A DNA stretch of 33,183 nt from the NCBI GenBank assembly GCA_017522905.1, contig JAFWXY010000032.1, positions 1 through 33,183 on the forward strand, in the 5' to 3' direction. Position 1 is the first letter of the stretch; every line of letters starts with the position of its first letter. Both the position numbers and the translations under genes were made by a program. The DNA comes from Clostridia bacterium. GTDB lineage: Bacteria; Bacillota; Clostridia; Oscillospirales; CAG-272. The notes under the pieces were generated by a model, which was given only the letters and a program-made list of their open reading frames with translations, ran no database searches and was not told the origin of the DNA. Below are positions 1 through 7,427 of the stretch, piece by piece.

Positions 1-122
1 ATTTCCATTCCTTGGATAATGAAACCTTGCAAAATATTGTTTTATCTATTAACTTAAGACCTAAAAAATGCTTGGGCTGGCGTTCACCTTTTGAAGCATT
101 TTTTGGTGTTGCACTTGCTTGA
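1..122 (+). pseudogene. IS30-family transposase, C-terminal end (runs off the left edge)
   Basis: The open frame enters from the left edge (first full codon at base 3) and stops at TGA 120-122. Its roughly 39 residues include the tail RPKKCLGWRSPFEAFF, which matches the conserved C-terminus of IS30-type DDE transposases (usually NNRPRKxLGWxTPxExF). The frame ends 168 bp before the sigE start, and hairpin repeats fill the space between. Whether the rest of the element is intact outside the window cannot be seen, so 'pseudogene' here means only 'partial in this window'. The family call rests on a short but characteristic motif. Confidence 0.72.
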
Positions 123-231
123 CAATCTGCCCTCCCGACGGAGTCGGGTGAGGGATTGTTTTGTGGCATAATGTTACTTTTACAATCCCTCCGTCTTGCT
201 TCGAAATCCACCTCCCTTTACACAAGGGAGG
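123..231. repeat. Two hairpin-forming repeat units between the IS30 remnant and sigE
   Basis: Bases 123-158 form an imperfect palindrome: CAAT pairs with ATTG, CCCTC with GAGGG, and CCGAC with GTCGG. Bases 211-231 form a perfect 8-bp stem, CCTCCCTT-TACAC-AAGGGAGG. The phrase 'caatccctccgtc ... cctccctttacacaagggagg' resembles short non-coding repeats scattered through many gut clostridial genomes; that recollection is not checked here. The first palindrome could also be the IS30 end or its terminator. No coding function is supported. Confidence 0.5.
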
Positions 232-289
232 CTTGGTGAAGTTTATCTGCAAACACCCCGATAAATCAAAATTTGAAAGGAACAGTTTT

Positions 290-997
290 ATGAATATAAT
301 TTCCCTTTTCCAAAAGCTCAAAACCGCTCTCCTCTCCCTATTCACCCCCAAACACGGCATTTTCTACATAAACGGCCCCGACCTTCTGCCCCCTCCCCTT
401 TCGCCTGACGAGGAATTAGCCGCCGTAGAGGCACTTCCCTCACCCGAGGCGAGAAACAAGCTTATAGAGCACAATTTACGCCTTGTCGTCTACATCGCCA
501 AGCGATTCGAGAACACAGGCATCAATATCGAGGATCTAATCTCCATCGGCACGCTCGGACTCATAAAGGCGATCAACACCTTTTGCATCGGCAAGAACAT
601 AAAGCTCGCCACCTACGCCTCGCGCTGTATTGAAAACGAGATTCTTATGTATATCCGCAAGACCTCGGGCAAGCATTGCGAAATGTCAATTGACGAGCCA
701 CTAAACGTCGATTGGGACGGCAACGAGCTGCTCCTCTCCGACATTCTCGGAAGCGACGAGGAGCCCGCCGTCGCATCAATCATGAAGGAAGAGGAAAACG
801 CCGCAATATACGCCGCAGTCAACACTCTTGACGAGCGCGAGCGACAGATAATCACTCTCCGTTTCGGGCTCTACGGCAAAGAAGAAATGACTCAAAAGGA
901 CGTCGCAACTCTGCTCGGCATCTCTCAATCCTACATATCAAGACTTGAAAAGAAAATAATTGAGCGACTGCGCGACGAGCTTGTCGGTAAAATATAA
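290..997 (+). CDS. sigE: RNA polymerase sporulation sigma factor SigE (pro-sigma-E)
   Basis: This encodes the mother-cell-specific sigma factor of early sporulation, 235 aa from ATG 290. GAAAGGA at 275-281 serves as ribosome binding site, so the longer frame through the upstream repeat is rejected. The protein follows Bacillus SigE closely: an amphipathic pro-sequence (about residues 1-25), then [13 protein letters not shown] at the expected maturation point. Region 2 contains [20 protein letters not shown] and [12 protein letters not shown], and region 4 ends with the helix-turn-helix [14 protein letters not shown]. Pro-sigma-E is normally cut by SpoIIGA, whose gene usually sits directly upstream. 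Here that place is taken by an IS30 remnant and repeats. No convincing promoter or Spo0A box was found in the short upstream region. The gene converges on the CvpA-like gene across a shared terminator. Confidence 0.95.
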   Translation: MNIISLFQKLKTALLSLFTPKHGIFYINGPDLLPPPLSPDEELAAVEALPSPEARNKLIEHNLRLVVYIAKRFENTGINIEDLISIGTLGLIKAINTFCIGKNIKLATYASRCIENEILMYIRKTSGKHCEMSIDEPLNVDWDGNELLLSDILGSDEEPAVASIMKEEENAAIYAAVNTLDERERQIITLRFGLYGKEEMTQKDVATLLGISQSYISRLEKKIIERLRDELVGKI

Positions 998-1003
998 AAA
1001 ACC

Positions 1004-1029
1004 GCCCCCGATGGAATCCCATCGGGGGC
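1004..1029. terminator. Bidirectional intrinsic terminator between sigE and the CvpA-like gene
   Basis: A perfect 11-bp stem (GCCCCCGATGG / CCATCGGGGGC) with a 4-nt loop sits 6 bases after the sigE stop. A-runs lie on the left and TTTTCTTTTTT on the right, so it can end transcription from both convergent genes. Confidence 0.9.
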
Positions 1030-1043
1030 ATAAATTTTCTTTT

Positions 1044-3713
1044 TTACTGATCTATATCAAAAATAGCATTCATACCGGAAATGATCGCAACCGCATTGAG
1101 CTTCATAGCAAGACGCTCATCGCCGTTGTCCTTGTTTTCCTCGTAATAGTTAAGAAGCTCTCTGTTAAGATCCTCCTTATCCTGAGTTGAAGGATTAATA
1201 CCAAACGGATTGTCGGTATTGCCCTCATCGTACACGGTAGAAATAAGGGTCTCGCCAACGACCTCGGAGTTAACGAGAAGGTCAACGAACTCGCCTGCAG
1301 TATTGCCGGTTCTACCCTCTCCGCCCTCATCGGTGGTAAAGAGCGAATCCGCATCGGAATCGGCACTGTCCATAGCAAGCTGGAGAAGCGTGTTAACCGC
1401 TTCTGCCTCGGCATCATACTGAGCCTGACCCTCAGCACTGTCGGTGTCGGGCTGGAAGTCCGCCATGTTGTCAAACAGAGCAGAAACGCTACTTGAAACG
1501 ATATCCGCCTTGTCCTCAGCCGAACCGTACTGTACCATCATAGAAGGCGTAGTCATTGTTCCCATCAGCTCTGCATTCTCGGGGGACATGTCTGAAAGAA
1601 GCTGCTTTGTAGCTTCTTTTCTATCTTCCTTGGGTGTATCCTTGTCATTCAGCTTTTCAATCACGTCAACCGTGCTTGAAACCACCTGTGTAGTGGAAGA
1701 GTAAGAAGCATTCTCTCCCTGTGCGGTCGCGCTGAGCTTATCTGTAAAGTTATTTGCCTCGGTAATGGAAAGACCCAGATCACCTCTTACGTCCTTACTC
1801 TGGAATATAGCCTTGAGAAGATCAGCTGTAACCTGTGCGCCAAAGATCTCGGTATCCTGCATCTTATCAAGAAGCTCACCAACCTCGGAGAGGATCTTTG
1901 TCTTGTCTATCTGTCCACCGTCGTCGGTATTAAAAATTTCTATTGCGGAGCCAAGCAAATCGGAAATCTTCTGCGCCTCTGCGTCAGGATCAGCACAGTC
2001 ACTGTACTTTGTAACGTTAGCAAGAATATCCTCAAACGTAATGAGAGACGACTTCATTGACTCGGCAGAATAAAGAGAGGCAGCGTCACCAATGTCAACG
2101 TGCTCCTTACCCATGGTGTACGCCTTAGAGGTGCTGTAATTTGCATAGGTGTAGTTCTCAAGAACAACTCCGCCGACGCTTATAGTTCCGTCGGGATTGC
2201 AAACGATATTATATTCAACGTTTGAAAGAACCTCAAATCCGGAAATTGCCGCAGATGACTCGGTGTTGCCGTTAGCAATGGCGTAGATCACAAAGAATTC
2301 TGTTACGTCAGAGCCCTCGAGCGATCTGATATCGCCAAGGTCGCCGATAATGCTGGCGGCAATATCATCAGATGCCCGTCCCGAAACCTCAACGCCATAT
2401 TCATCAAGTGCATCGGCAACGTGCTTTTCAACGTATTCGAGTCTCCTCTCCTCGGACATTTGATAACTATCATTGAGAATTTCAGCTATACTGTTCATAA
2501 GGAGATTATATCTCTCGTCGTGAGTCTCGGGAATACCGATGGTAGATGCAAGAGCTCGAACACTCAGCTGTGTGATCTCATCGGAGAGAACACTCATTCT
2601 CGCGTTGCTGTTAGCAACCGAAATAAGCTCGGCTATAACACCCTCCCCGGAAAGCTTGGTAAGCATATTCTCATAGTTTTCGGAATCAGAGAGCATATCA
2701 TGCTTTACAAGCACCTCAAGAATATTAGTGAAGGTGCGCAAATCCGCAACGATGTTTGTTTCATCAGATGTTGAAAGAACCTCGAAAATAGTATCAATAA
2801 CAGGATTGAGAAGCTCACCGGCATCAATCTTCTCCATACCCATGAATGTCTCACCGTCAACCCACTTGGATGCCATCTCGGAGAGCACACCTGCAAGAGT
2901 ATGCTTCAAAAGCACGGATCTGTCAAGATTATCTATAATTGCGTAGAGTGCATTGATCTGGTCGTCAGCAAACTCCGATGCATCTCCTGCAATCGCGCCA
3001 ATGTTTCCTACAACAGAGATAATAACCTCAATGTCATTTTTAAGATATATACGCTCGCCGTTATATGTAGTAGACGCCAAGGAATCAAACATCCATCCGC
3101 TGGTGGCTGAATAGAACTTGAAAATACCGTTGTCCTCGGCTTCGGCAAACATCTCGGCGAATTCATCATCCGTGTCATCCATGGAGCTCATCGCATCAGA
3201 CTGGCTTACAGATACAACTATATCCAAAACTCCTACTATAGGCATAAGAATCAATGATGATACGAGTATACCGCACACAAGTCCTACACCAACGCCGCCA
3301 AGTCTGTGGACGAGAGCACCGGGCTTCTCATGTGGGGGAACAAATTTCAAAAGGATTCTTACCACTATACCAACTATCAGCGAAAGAACAGTGTAAAGTG
3401 CAAGGAATACAAAGGGGGCAACAAGCATTGCAGCATAGTGTGAAACAGCCTCGCCTATGGCTTCAATAGCAAAGATATCCTGAATTTCACCATCGCCAAC
3501 AAGATCCTGAAGCGACTGCATGGCACTGTGGACCAGGGCGGACGAAGGATTACATATTATAGCGGTGACGATAGCGGCAATAACCGCAGAAAGAATGATT
3601 GCGACCAGCGTTCCAACTGTCTTCTTTATTCCTCTGATCAAGCCCTTAAGGACATTGATAAGAATAAAAATGATTGAAACCGCAAGCAATCCCATGCTTA
3701 TGAGGGTAAACAT
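1044..3713 (-). CDS. Large CvpA-like membrane protein with a ~700-residue acidic C-terminal region
   Basis: The ATG at 3713 gives 889 aa. GTG 3722 is an alternative, with AAGAAAGG at 3727-3734 serving either start imperfectly. The still longer GTG at 3764 is unlikely because the promoter would place the transcript start at about 3763. Four hydrophobic segments occupy roughly the first 170 residues, with the glycine-rich stretch RLGGVGVGLVCGILVSS typical of the CvpA (colicin V production) family of 160-180 aa. The remaining ~700 residues are acidic, mostly helical in appearance, rich in D/E/S/T, and resemble no domain I know. Secretion or envelope function is a guess. It has its own sigma-A promoter and shares the terminator at 1004-1029 with sigE. 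Confidence 0.72.
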   Translation of the reverse strand: MFTLISMGLLAVSIIFILINVLKGLIRGIKKTVGTLVAIILSAVIAAIVTAIICNPSSALVHSAMQSLQDLVGDGEIQDIFAIEAIGEAVSHYAAMLVAPFVFLALYTVLSLIVGIVVRILLKFVPPHEKPGALVHRLGGVGVGLVCGILVSSLILMPIVGVLDIVVSVSQSDAMSSMDDTDDEFAEMFAEAEDNGIFKFYSATSGWMFDSLASTTYNGERIYLKNDIEVIISVVGNIGAIAGDASEFADDQINALYAIIDNLDRSVLLKHTLAGVLSEMASKWVDGETFMGMEKIDAGELLNPVIDTIFEVLSTSDETNIVADLRTFTNILEVLVKHDMLSDSENYENMLTKLSGEGVIAELISVANSNARMSVLSDEITQLSVRALASTIGIPETHDERYNLLMNSIAEILNDSYQMSEERRLEYVEKHVADALDEYGVEVSGRASDDIAASIIGDLGDIRSLEGSDVTEFFVIYAIANGNTESSAAISGFEVLSNVEYNIVCNPDGTISVGGVVLENYTYANYSTSKAYTMGKEHVDIGDAASLYSAESMKSSLITFEDILANVTKYSDCADPDAEAQKISDLLGSAIEIFNTDDGGQIDKTKILSEVGELLDKMQDTEIFGAQVTADLLKAIFQSKDVRGDLGLSITEANNFTDKLSATAQGENASYSSTTQVVSSTVDVIEKLNDKDTPKEDRKEATKQLLSDMSPENAELMGTMTTPSMMVQYGSAEDKADIVSSSVSALFDNMADFQPDTDSAEGQAQYDAEAEAVNTLLQLAMDSADSDADSLFTTDEGGEGRTGNTAGEFVDLLVNSEVVGETLISTVYDEGNTDNPFGINPSTQDKEDLNRELLNYYEENKDNGDERLAMKLNAVAIISGMNAIFDIDQ

Positions 3714-3769
3714 ATTATTCACCAAACCTTTCTTAATTCCGGCATACCAAAATATGTCTGTCACCTTTC

Positions 3770-3798
3770 ATTATACACCTAATGGCAGGATATATCAA
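3770..3798 (-). promoter_or_regulatory. Sigma-A promoter of the CvpA-like gene
   Basis: Reading the minus strand, -35 TTGATA (3798-3793) and -10 TATAAT (3775-3770) are separated by exactly 17 bp. The predicted start of transcription near 3763 leaves a leader of about 40-50 nt before the chosen start codon. Confidence 0.8.
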
Positions 3799-3864
3799 CC
3801 CCTTTTTGTTTTTTCTGCCTTTTACCCAAAAAATCAGCTATTATTATGTATAGATTGCACCCTT

Positions 3865-4185
3865 TTATCTTAATCTCAAACAGAATTTGGCATACTCGGA
3901 AAAGTCGCGCTCGTATCGCATCATAAGATCCGAGTAGAGATCATACTCCTTTTTCGCAAATGCCGCCATCGCCAATATATAACCTATATATATGCGCGCA
4001 TACGGCATAGGAACCGTCAATTCCTGCTTCAGACCCGTCAGCATAGTGTAGCTTTCGGGTGAAAGCTTCAGGATCTCGCAGTGAATTCTTCCCTCAACAT
4101 CGTTGATCCAATGGAGCTTTACCTCCTCGCTTATCTCGTTAGGCTTAAGCGAATCTGCAATTGAAATTATTTCATTGATCTTCAT
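3865..4185 (-). CDS. Orphan phage-like structural protein (head-tail connector-like), 106 aa
   Basis: The start is fixed by an excellent ribosome binding site, AAGGAGGT, 7 nt before the ATG. The layout matches a family of small proteins found in siphophage head-morphogenesis clusters. There is an N-terminal helix (IADSLKPNEIS), then LHWINDVEGRIHCEI, then a loop and MPYARIYIGYILAMAAFAKKEYDLYSDLM, close to the phage pattern 'K..W..ELEGRI..E...P.PYD.IY..YL.A..DY...EY..YN..M'. No other phage gene is nearby, so this is either a remnant or a domesticated gene. It lies upstream of and parallel to the CvpA-like gene with no clear terminator between, so partial co-transcription is possible. Function is unknown. 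Confidence 0.6.
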   Translation of the reverse strand: MKINEIISIADSLKPNEISEEVKLHWINDVEGRIHCEILKLSPESYTMLTGLKQELTVPMPYARIYIGYILAMAAFAKKEYDLYSDLMMRYERDFSEYAKFCLRLR

Positions 4186-4207
4186 ATTTTTACCTCCTTA
4201 ATTTATG

Positions 4208-4228
4208 GCCCACAGCACGGATGTGGGC
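4208..4228. other. Small hairpin in the leader of the phage-like gene
   Basis: GCCCACA and TGTGGGC form a perfect 7-bp stem around a 7-nt loop (4215-4221), about 20 bases upstream of the minus-strand ATG at 4185. It has no T-run, so it is not a standard terminator. It could affect mRNA stability, or be incidental. Confidence 0.4.
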
Positions 4229-4327
4229 TGTGAATATATTTTATCACAAATATTTCATTTTGTCGGCTACAAGACACGAGGTTTTTTTGTTTTGTATGAT
4301 CAAGGAAACATTCAGTTAATAATTGGG

Positions 4328-4336
4328 TGCTATACT
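4328..4336 (+). promoter_or_regulatory. Extended -10 promoter of the response regulator/kinase operon
   Basis: TGC-TATACT is an extended -10 element (TGn plus a 5/6 match to TATAAT). Only a poor -35 is visible, as is common for extended -10 promoters. Transcription would begin near 4343, about 26 nt before the ATG and just upstream of the CGGAGG ribosome binding site. Confidence 0.6.
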
Positions 4337-4368
4337 TTAATCGTACACTACACATACCGGAGGAAAAA

Positions 4369-5043
4369 ATGTTCAATATAATGATCGTCGAGGACGACAT
4401 AAATCAAAGAAAATTGATGCAAAGCGTCCTTGAACAGTACGGATACACGGTAACGCAGGCCGAGGACGGCCAGGACGCTCTTGACGTGCTTGACAAAAAG
4501 CACGTGGATCTGATAATTCTGGACATAATGATGCCGAGAATGGACGGTTTTGAGTTCACAAGCACTCTCCGACAGTCTGGCTGCAATATACCGATCCTTA
4601 TGGTAAGCGCAAAGCAGTCCCCCGTAGATAAGCGCAAGGGATTTATCATAGGAACCGATGACTATATGACAAAGCCCGTGGACGAGGAGGAGATGGTGCT
4701 GCGCGTAGGCGCATTGCTCCGCCGCTCCAAGATCGCCAACGAGCGCAAGCTCTCACTCGGCAACACAACGCTTTATTACGACTCGCTCTCGGTAGCGTGC
4801 GGAAGCGACGTGCAAGAGCTACCGCAAAAGGAATTTTTGCTTCTTTTCAAGCTCCTCTCCTACCCCGGCAAGATATTCACGCGCCGTCAGCTTATGGATG
4901 AAATCTGGGATATGGAAAGCGAGAGCGACGAGAGAACGGTAGACGTCCACGTCAGCCGTCTGCGCGAGAAATTCAGAGCTTGTACCGATTTTGAAATAGT
5001 GACCGTGCGCGGACTTGGATATAAGGCGGTACACGCCAAATGA
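4369..5043 (+). CDS. OmpR/PhoB-family response regulator
   Basis: This is a 224-aa two-component transcription factor. The start is ATG 4369, 5 nt after CGGAGG; the upstream in-frame codons lie inside the promoter. The receiver domain (about 1-120) has the acidic pocket E8-D9-D10, the phospho-acceptor D52 in LIILDIMMP, the switch serine S80 and K102 in the TKP motif. The C-terminal winged-helix domain shows KEFLLLFKLLSYPGKIFTRRQL and VDVHVSRLREKF followed by TVRGLGYKA, the standard OmpR pattern. Its stop overlaps the kinase start by 4 bp (ATGA), which implies translational coupling. The target genes cannot be deduced from the window. Confidence 0.93.
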   Translation: MFNIMIVEDDINQRKLMQSVLEQYGYTVTQAEDGQDALDVLDKKHVDLIILDIMMPRMDGFEFTSTLRQSGCNIPILMVSAKQSPVDKRKGFIIGTDDYMTKPVDEEEMVLRVGALLRRSKIANERKLSLGNTTLYYDSLSVACGSDVQELPQKEFLLLFKLLSYPGKIFTRRQLMDEIWDMESESDERTVDVHVSRLREKFRACTDFEIVTVRGLGYKAVHAK

Positions 5044-6146
5044 AAAAGGCAGCTAAAAGCACAAAATGGGCAAACAGAAAAATTTTGAGCGCGCACGGTG
5101 AGGAGATAAAGAGAAAACGCACGTTGCGATTCTGGTTTTCCAGTATCGTATGGGTGCTGTTTGCAATCACGGGCGTAACCACCGCTGCAATATTCTTCGT
5201 CCTGTACGGTATTCTCTCCCTTCAGGAGATCCGCTTTAACGTTTTTCTCCTTATAGCCGCAATGACGCTCTCAAGTGTTCTGATAGGTGCAATACTCGCG
5301 GCGTTCGCCCCAAAATTCACCTTCAAAAGACTCACTCGAATAAGCGAGGGAATGAGGGAAATTGCCCGCGGCAACTTTAAAACCCGCGTGCCCGAGGCGG
5401 ATAAAGCAGATGCCCTCTCGGAGTTTGGCGAGCTTGAGCGAAGCTTTAACCAGATGGCAAGCGAGCTTGACGGACTTGAAATATTCAAAAACGACTTTAT
5501 TAATAACTTTTCCCATGAATTCAAAACTCCGATCGTCTCTCTGCGCGGCTTTGCGCGTCAGCTGCAAAGCGGAAACCTGACAGATGAGCAAAGGAAAGAA
5601 TACCTTGATATTATAGTCACTGAAAGTGAACGACTTGCAAAGATGTCGTCAAACGTGCTGCTTCTTACCAAGCTTGAACATCAACAGATCGTAAGCGAGC
5701 AGACAACATTTGACCTTGATGAACAAATACGCAGCTGTATCCTTCTGCTTGAAAAGGAATGGACCGAAAAAGAAATCGAGCTTGATATAGACCTCGCACC
5801 GATAAAATACACCTTCAATGAGGAGATGCTCTCACACGTATTCATAAATCTCTTTTCAAACGCGGTAAAATTCACACCGCATGAAGGCATCATCTCCTGC
5901 AGGCTGTACGAGCAGGACGCAAAAATCATTTTTGAGATAAGGGACAGCGGAATCGGAATGACTGCTGAAACCCGCGAGAGAATATTTGAAAAATTTTATC
6001 AGGGTGACACCTCGCATTCAGGCCTCGGCACAGGAATAGGACTCAACATCGTGCAACGTATTCTTGCCCTCGCAGGCGGTGACGTTACTGTCGAAAGTGA
6101 ACCGCAAAAAGGAAGCAAATTTACCGTTTCCCTTCCCCAAAGATAA
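5040..6146 (+). CDS. HAMP-containing sensor histidine kinase with a very short extracytoplasmic loop
   Basis: This 368-aa kinase is partner of the preceding regulator (4-bp overlap). Two membrane helices (about 33-59 and 67-90) are separated by fewer than ten residues, so there is no room for a folded outside sensor domain; sensing within the membrane or through a partner protein is likely. HAMP follows (about 91-145). The H-box is NFSHEFKTP with H159, the N-box is FINLFSNAVKFTP, and the G-boxes are DSGIGM and GLGTGIGLNIV. All catalytic motifs are present. A strong terminator begins 2 bases after the stop. No BceAB-type transporter is adjacent, so the signal is unknown. Confidence 0.93.
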   Translation: MKKAAKSTKWANRKILSAHGEEIKRKRTLRFWFSSIVWVLFAITGVTTAAIFFVLYGILSLQEIRFNVFLLIAAMTLSSVLIGAILAAFAPKFTFKRLTRISEGMREIARGNFKTRVPEADKADALSEFGELERSFNQMASELDGLEIFKNDFINNFSHEFKTPIVSLRGFARQLQSGNLTDEQRKEYLDIIVTESERLAKMSSNVLLLTKLEHQQIVSEQTTFDLDEQIRSCILLLEKEWTEKEIELDIDLAPIKYTFNEEMLSHVFINLFSNAVKFTPHEGIISCRLYEQDAKIIFEIRDSGIGMTAETRERIFEKFYQGDTSHSGLGTGIGLNIVQRILALAGGDVTVESEPQKGSKFTVSLPQR

Positions 6147-6147
6147 C

Positions 6148-6184
6148 AAAAAACCTCTTTAGCGTAAATCTAAAGAGGTTTTTT
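6148..6184. terminator. Bidirectional terminator between the two-component operon and the ABC operon
   Basis: A perfect 15-bp stem, AAAAAACCTCTTTAG / CTAAAGAGGTTTTTT, with a 7-nt loop. It carries six T residues on either strand, so it ends the kinase transcript and can also stop the 15.5-kb operon arriving from the right. Confidence 0.92.
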
Positions 6185-6248
6185 ATCGTAAATCCAGGAA
6201 CTATCCCGGCTTTTTACAATTTCAATTATGTTTGAACTAAAACACCTT

Positions 6249-6276
6249 CCCCTCCTCAAGGGCTCTTGAGGAGGGG
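6249..6276. repeat. 12-bp inverted repeat downstream of the ABC operon
   Basis: CCCCTCCTCAAG and CTTGAGGAGGGG flank a GGCT tetraloop, and AACACC / GTGTT lie further out. The left arm's phrase 'aacaccttcccc..caagggc' recurs at about 22524-22541, which suggests a dispersed hairpin repeat rather than a dedicated terminator. It may still assist termination of the minus-strand operon, whose last stop codon is at 6308. Confidence 0.6.
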
Positions 6277-6307
6277 GAAATTTTTGTGTTTTTAATTTTG
6301 TTTGGGA

Positions 6308-7411
6308 TTATTCTGCAGTAAGTCCGGAACGCTCGATACCCTCAACAAGGTATCTCTGAAGGAATACGTACAAAACAACCAGCGGAGCGATGATCATAAT
6401 ACCGCAAGTGTTGTAGATAGCGGTCTCGTAAAGAGCCTGACCTGCGCCGGAAGTATCCAACGACTTAGGTATACCAACTATCTGGGACAGCATAAGCGGA
6501 GCCTGCTTGAGGTTTGTAAAGAACATCGTTGTATAGAACGTGTCTGTCCACTGCCAGCAGAAGGAGAACAGGAATACTGTAATCATCATAGGCACCGACA
6601 TAGGAAGAATGATCTGCAAGAAGGTTCTGAAGTCACCCGAACCGTCGATGTATGCAGACTCCTCAAGTGAATCGGGGATTCCCTTGAAGAACTGACGAAG
6701 CATAAACACGTAAAGACCGTTCTTAAACGCAAGACCTGTTGCGGCAAGAATGACGAAGGGCCAAAGGGTGTTCTTGAGGTTTATGCTGTGGTCAGGCAAT
6801 GCTTCTGCAAGACCAAACACGTTTATCTGTGCTAAGATCTCGTCGATAGATTCAATTCCAACAGACGCACCTCCCGAAAGGAAGGAAAGGATTCCACCGA
6901 TATCAAAGTATGTAAAGTTCATCGACATCGAGGACTGAAGCGTCTTGTGAGGAATGATCATCGTGATCATTACAAGCATGAAGATGATTCCGTTACCCTT
7001 AAACTTGTACTTAGCAAGACCGTAAGCGATTACACAGCAGACGAATGTCTGAATCAAGGCCAATCCAAGAGAAATGAGGATTGTATTTGTAACTGCTTCA
7101 AGATACTTAAGATCCTTCCATATCGCCTTGTAAATATCGATAGTAAAGTTCTTGGGGACCAAACGAACCGTAGCGTCAAGCAAATCCTCAGGGGACATGA
7201 ATGAGCTGGCAATCTTTGAGAAGAAGGGGAAAAGAACGACGTAAGCGATTCCGAGAAGGAATATAAATCTAAGTATCTTTACTACTATAGTCTGCAAGAA
7301 GTAGAAGTTCAAGAATTTAGCCTTAAGTCTTTCTTTAAGAGGAGTTCTGTCAAACTCGACCCTGATCTTGTTCTTGGATTCTTTTTTGATTTTAGGCATA
7401 GAATTTTCCAT
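6308..7411 (-). CDS. Sugar ABC transporter permease, MalG type (second pair, last gene of the operon)
   Basis: 367 aa from ATG 7411, which is preceded by GGGAGGAG at 7 nt; the longer frame reads into the ribosome binding site. It is an inner-membrane permease of the carbohydrate-uptake family 1. An N-terminal cytoplasmic segment of about 50 charged residues is followed by six helices. The coupling (EAA) loop reads LEESAYIDGSGDFRTFLQIILP, which docks an ATPase. Compared with ordinary MalG proteins there are about 45 extra residues between the IIPHKT helix end and the LKNTLWPF segment, predicted to face outside. The gap to the preceding permease gene is 16 nt. No ATPase gene is present in the operon. 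Confidence 0.92.
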   Translation of the reverse strand: MENSMPKIKKESKNKIRVEFDRTPLKERLKAKFLNFYFLQTIVVKILRFIFLLGIAYVVLFPFFSKIASSFMSPEDLLDATVRLVPKNFTIDIYKAIWKDLKYLEAVTNTILISLGLALIQTFVCCVIAYGLAKYKFKGNGIIFMLVMITMIIPHKTLQSSMSMNFTYFDIGGILSFLSGGASVGIESIDEILAQINVFGLAEALPDHSINLKNTLWPFVILAATGLAFKNGLYVFMLRQFFKGIPDSLEESAYIDGSGDFRTFLQIILPMSVPMMITVFLFSFCWQWTDTFYTTMFFTNLKQAPLMLSQIVGIPKSLDTSGAGQALYETAIYNTCGIMIIAPLVVLYVFLQRYLVEGIERSGLTAE

Positions 7412-7427
7412 TTGAGCTCCTCCCTTC

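Noticed and set aside
161..289. Longer N-terminus for SigE
   Set aside because: The extra 43 residues are translated from the hairpin repeat, lack a ribosome binding site, and precede the normal pro-sequence start.
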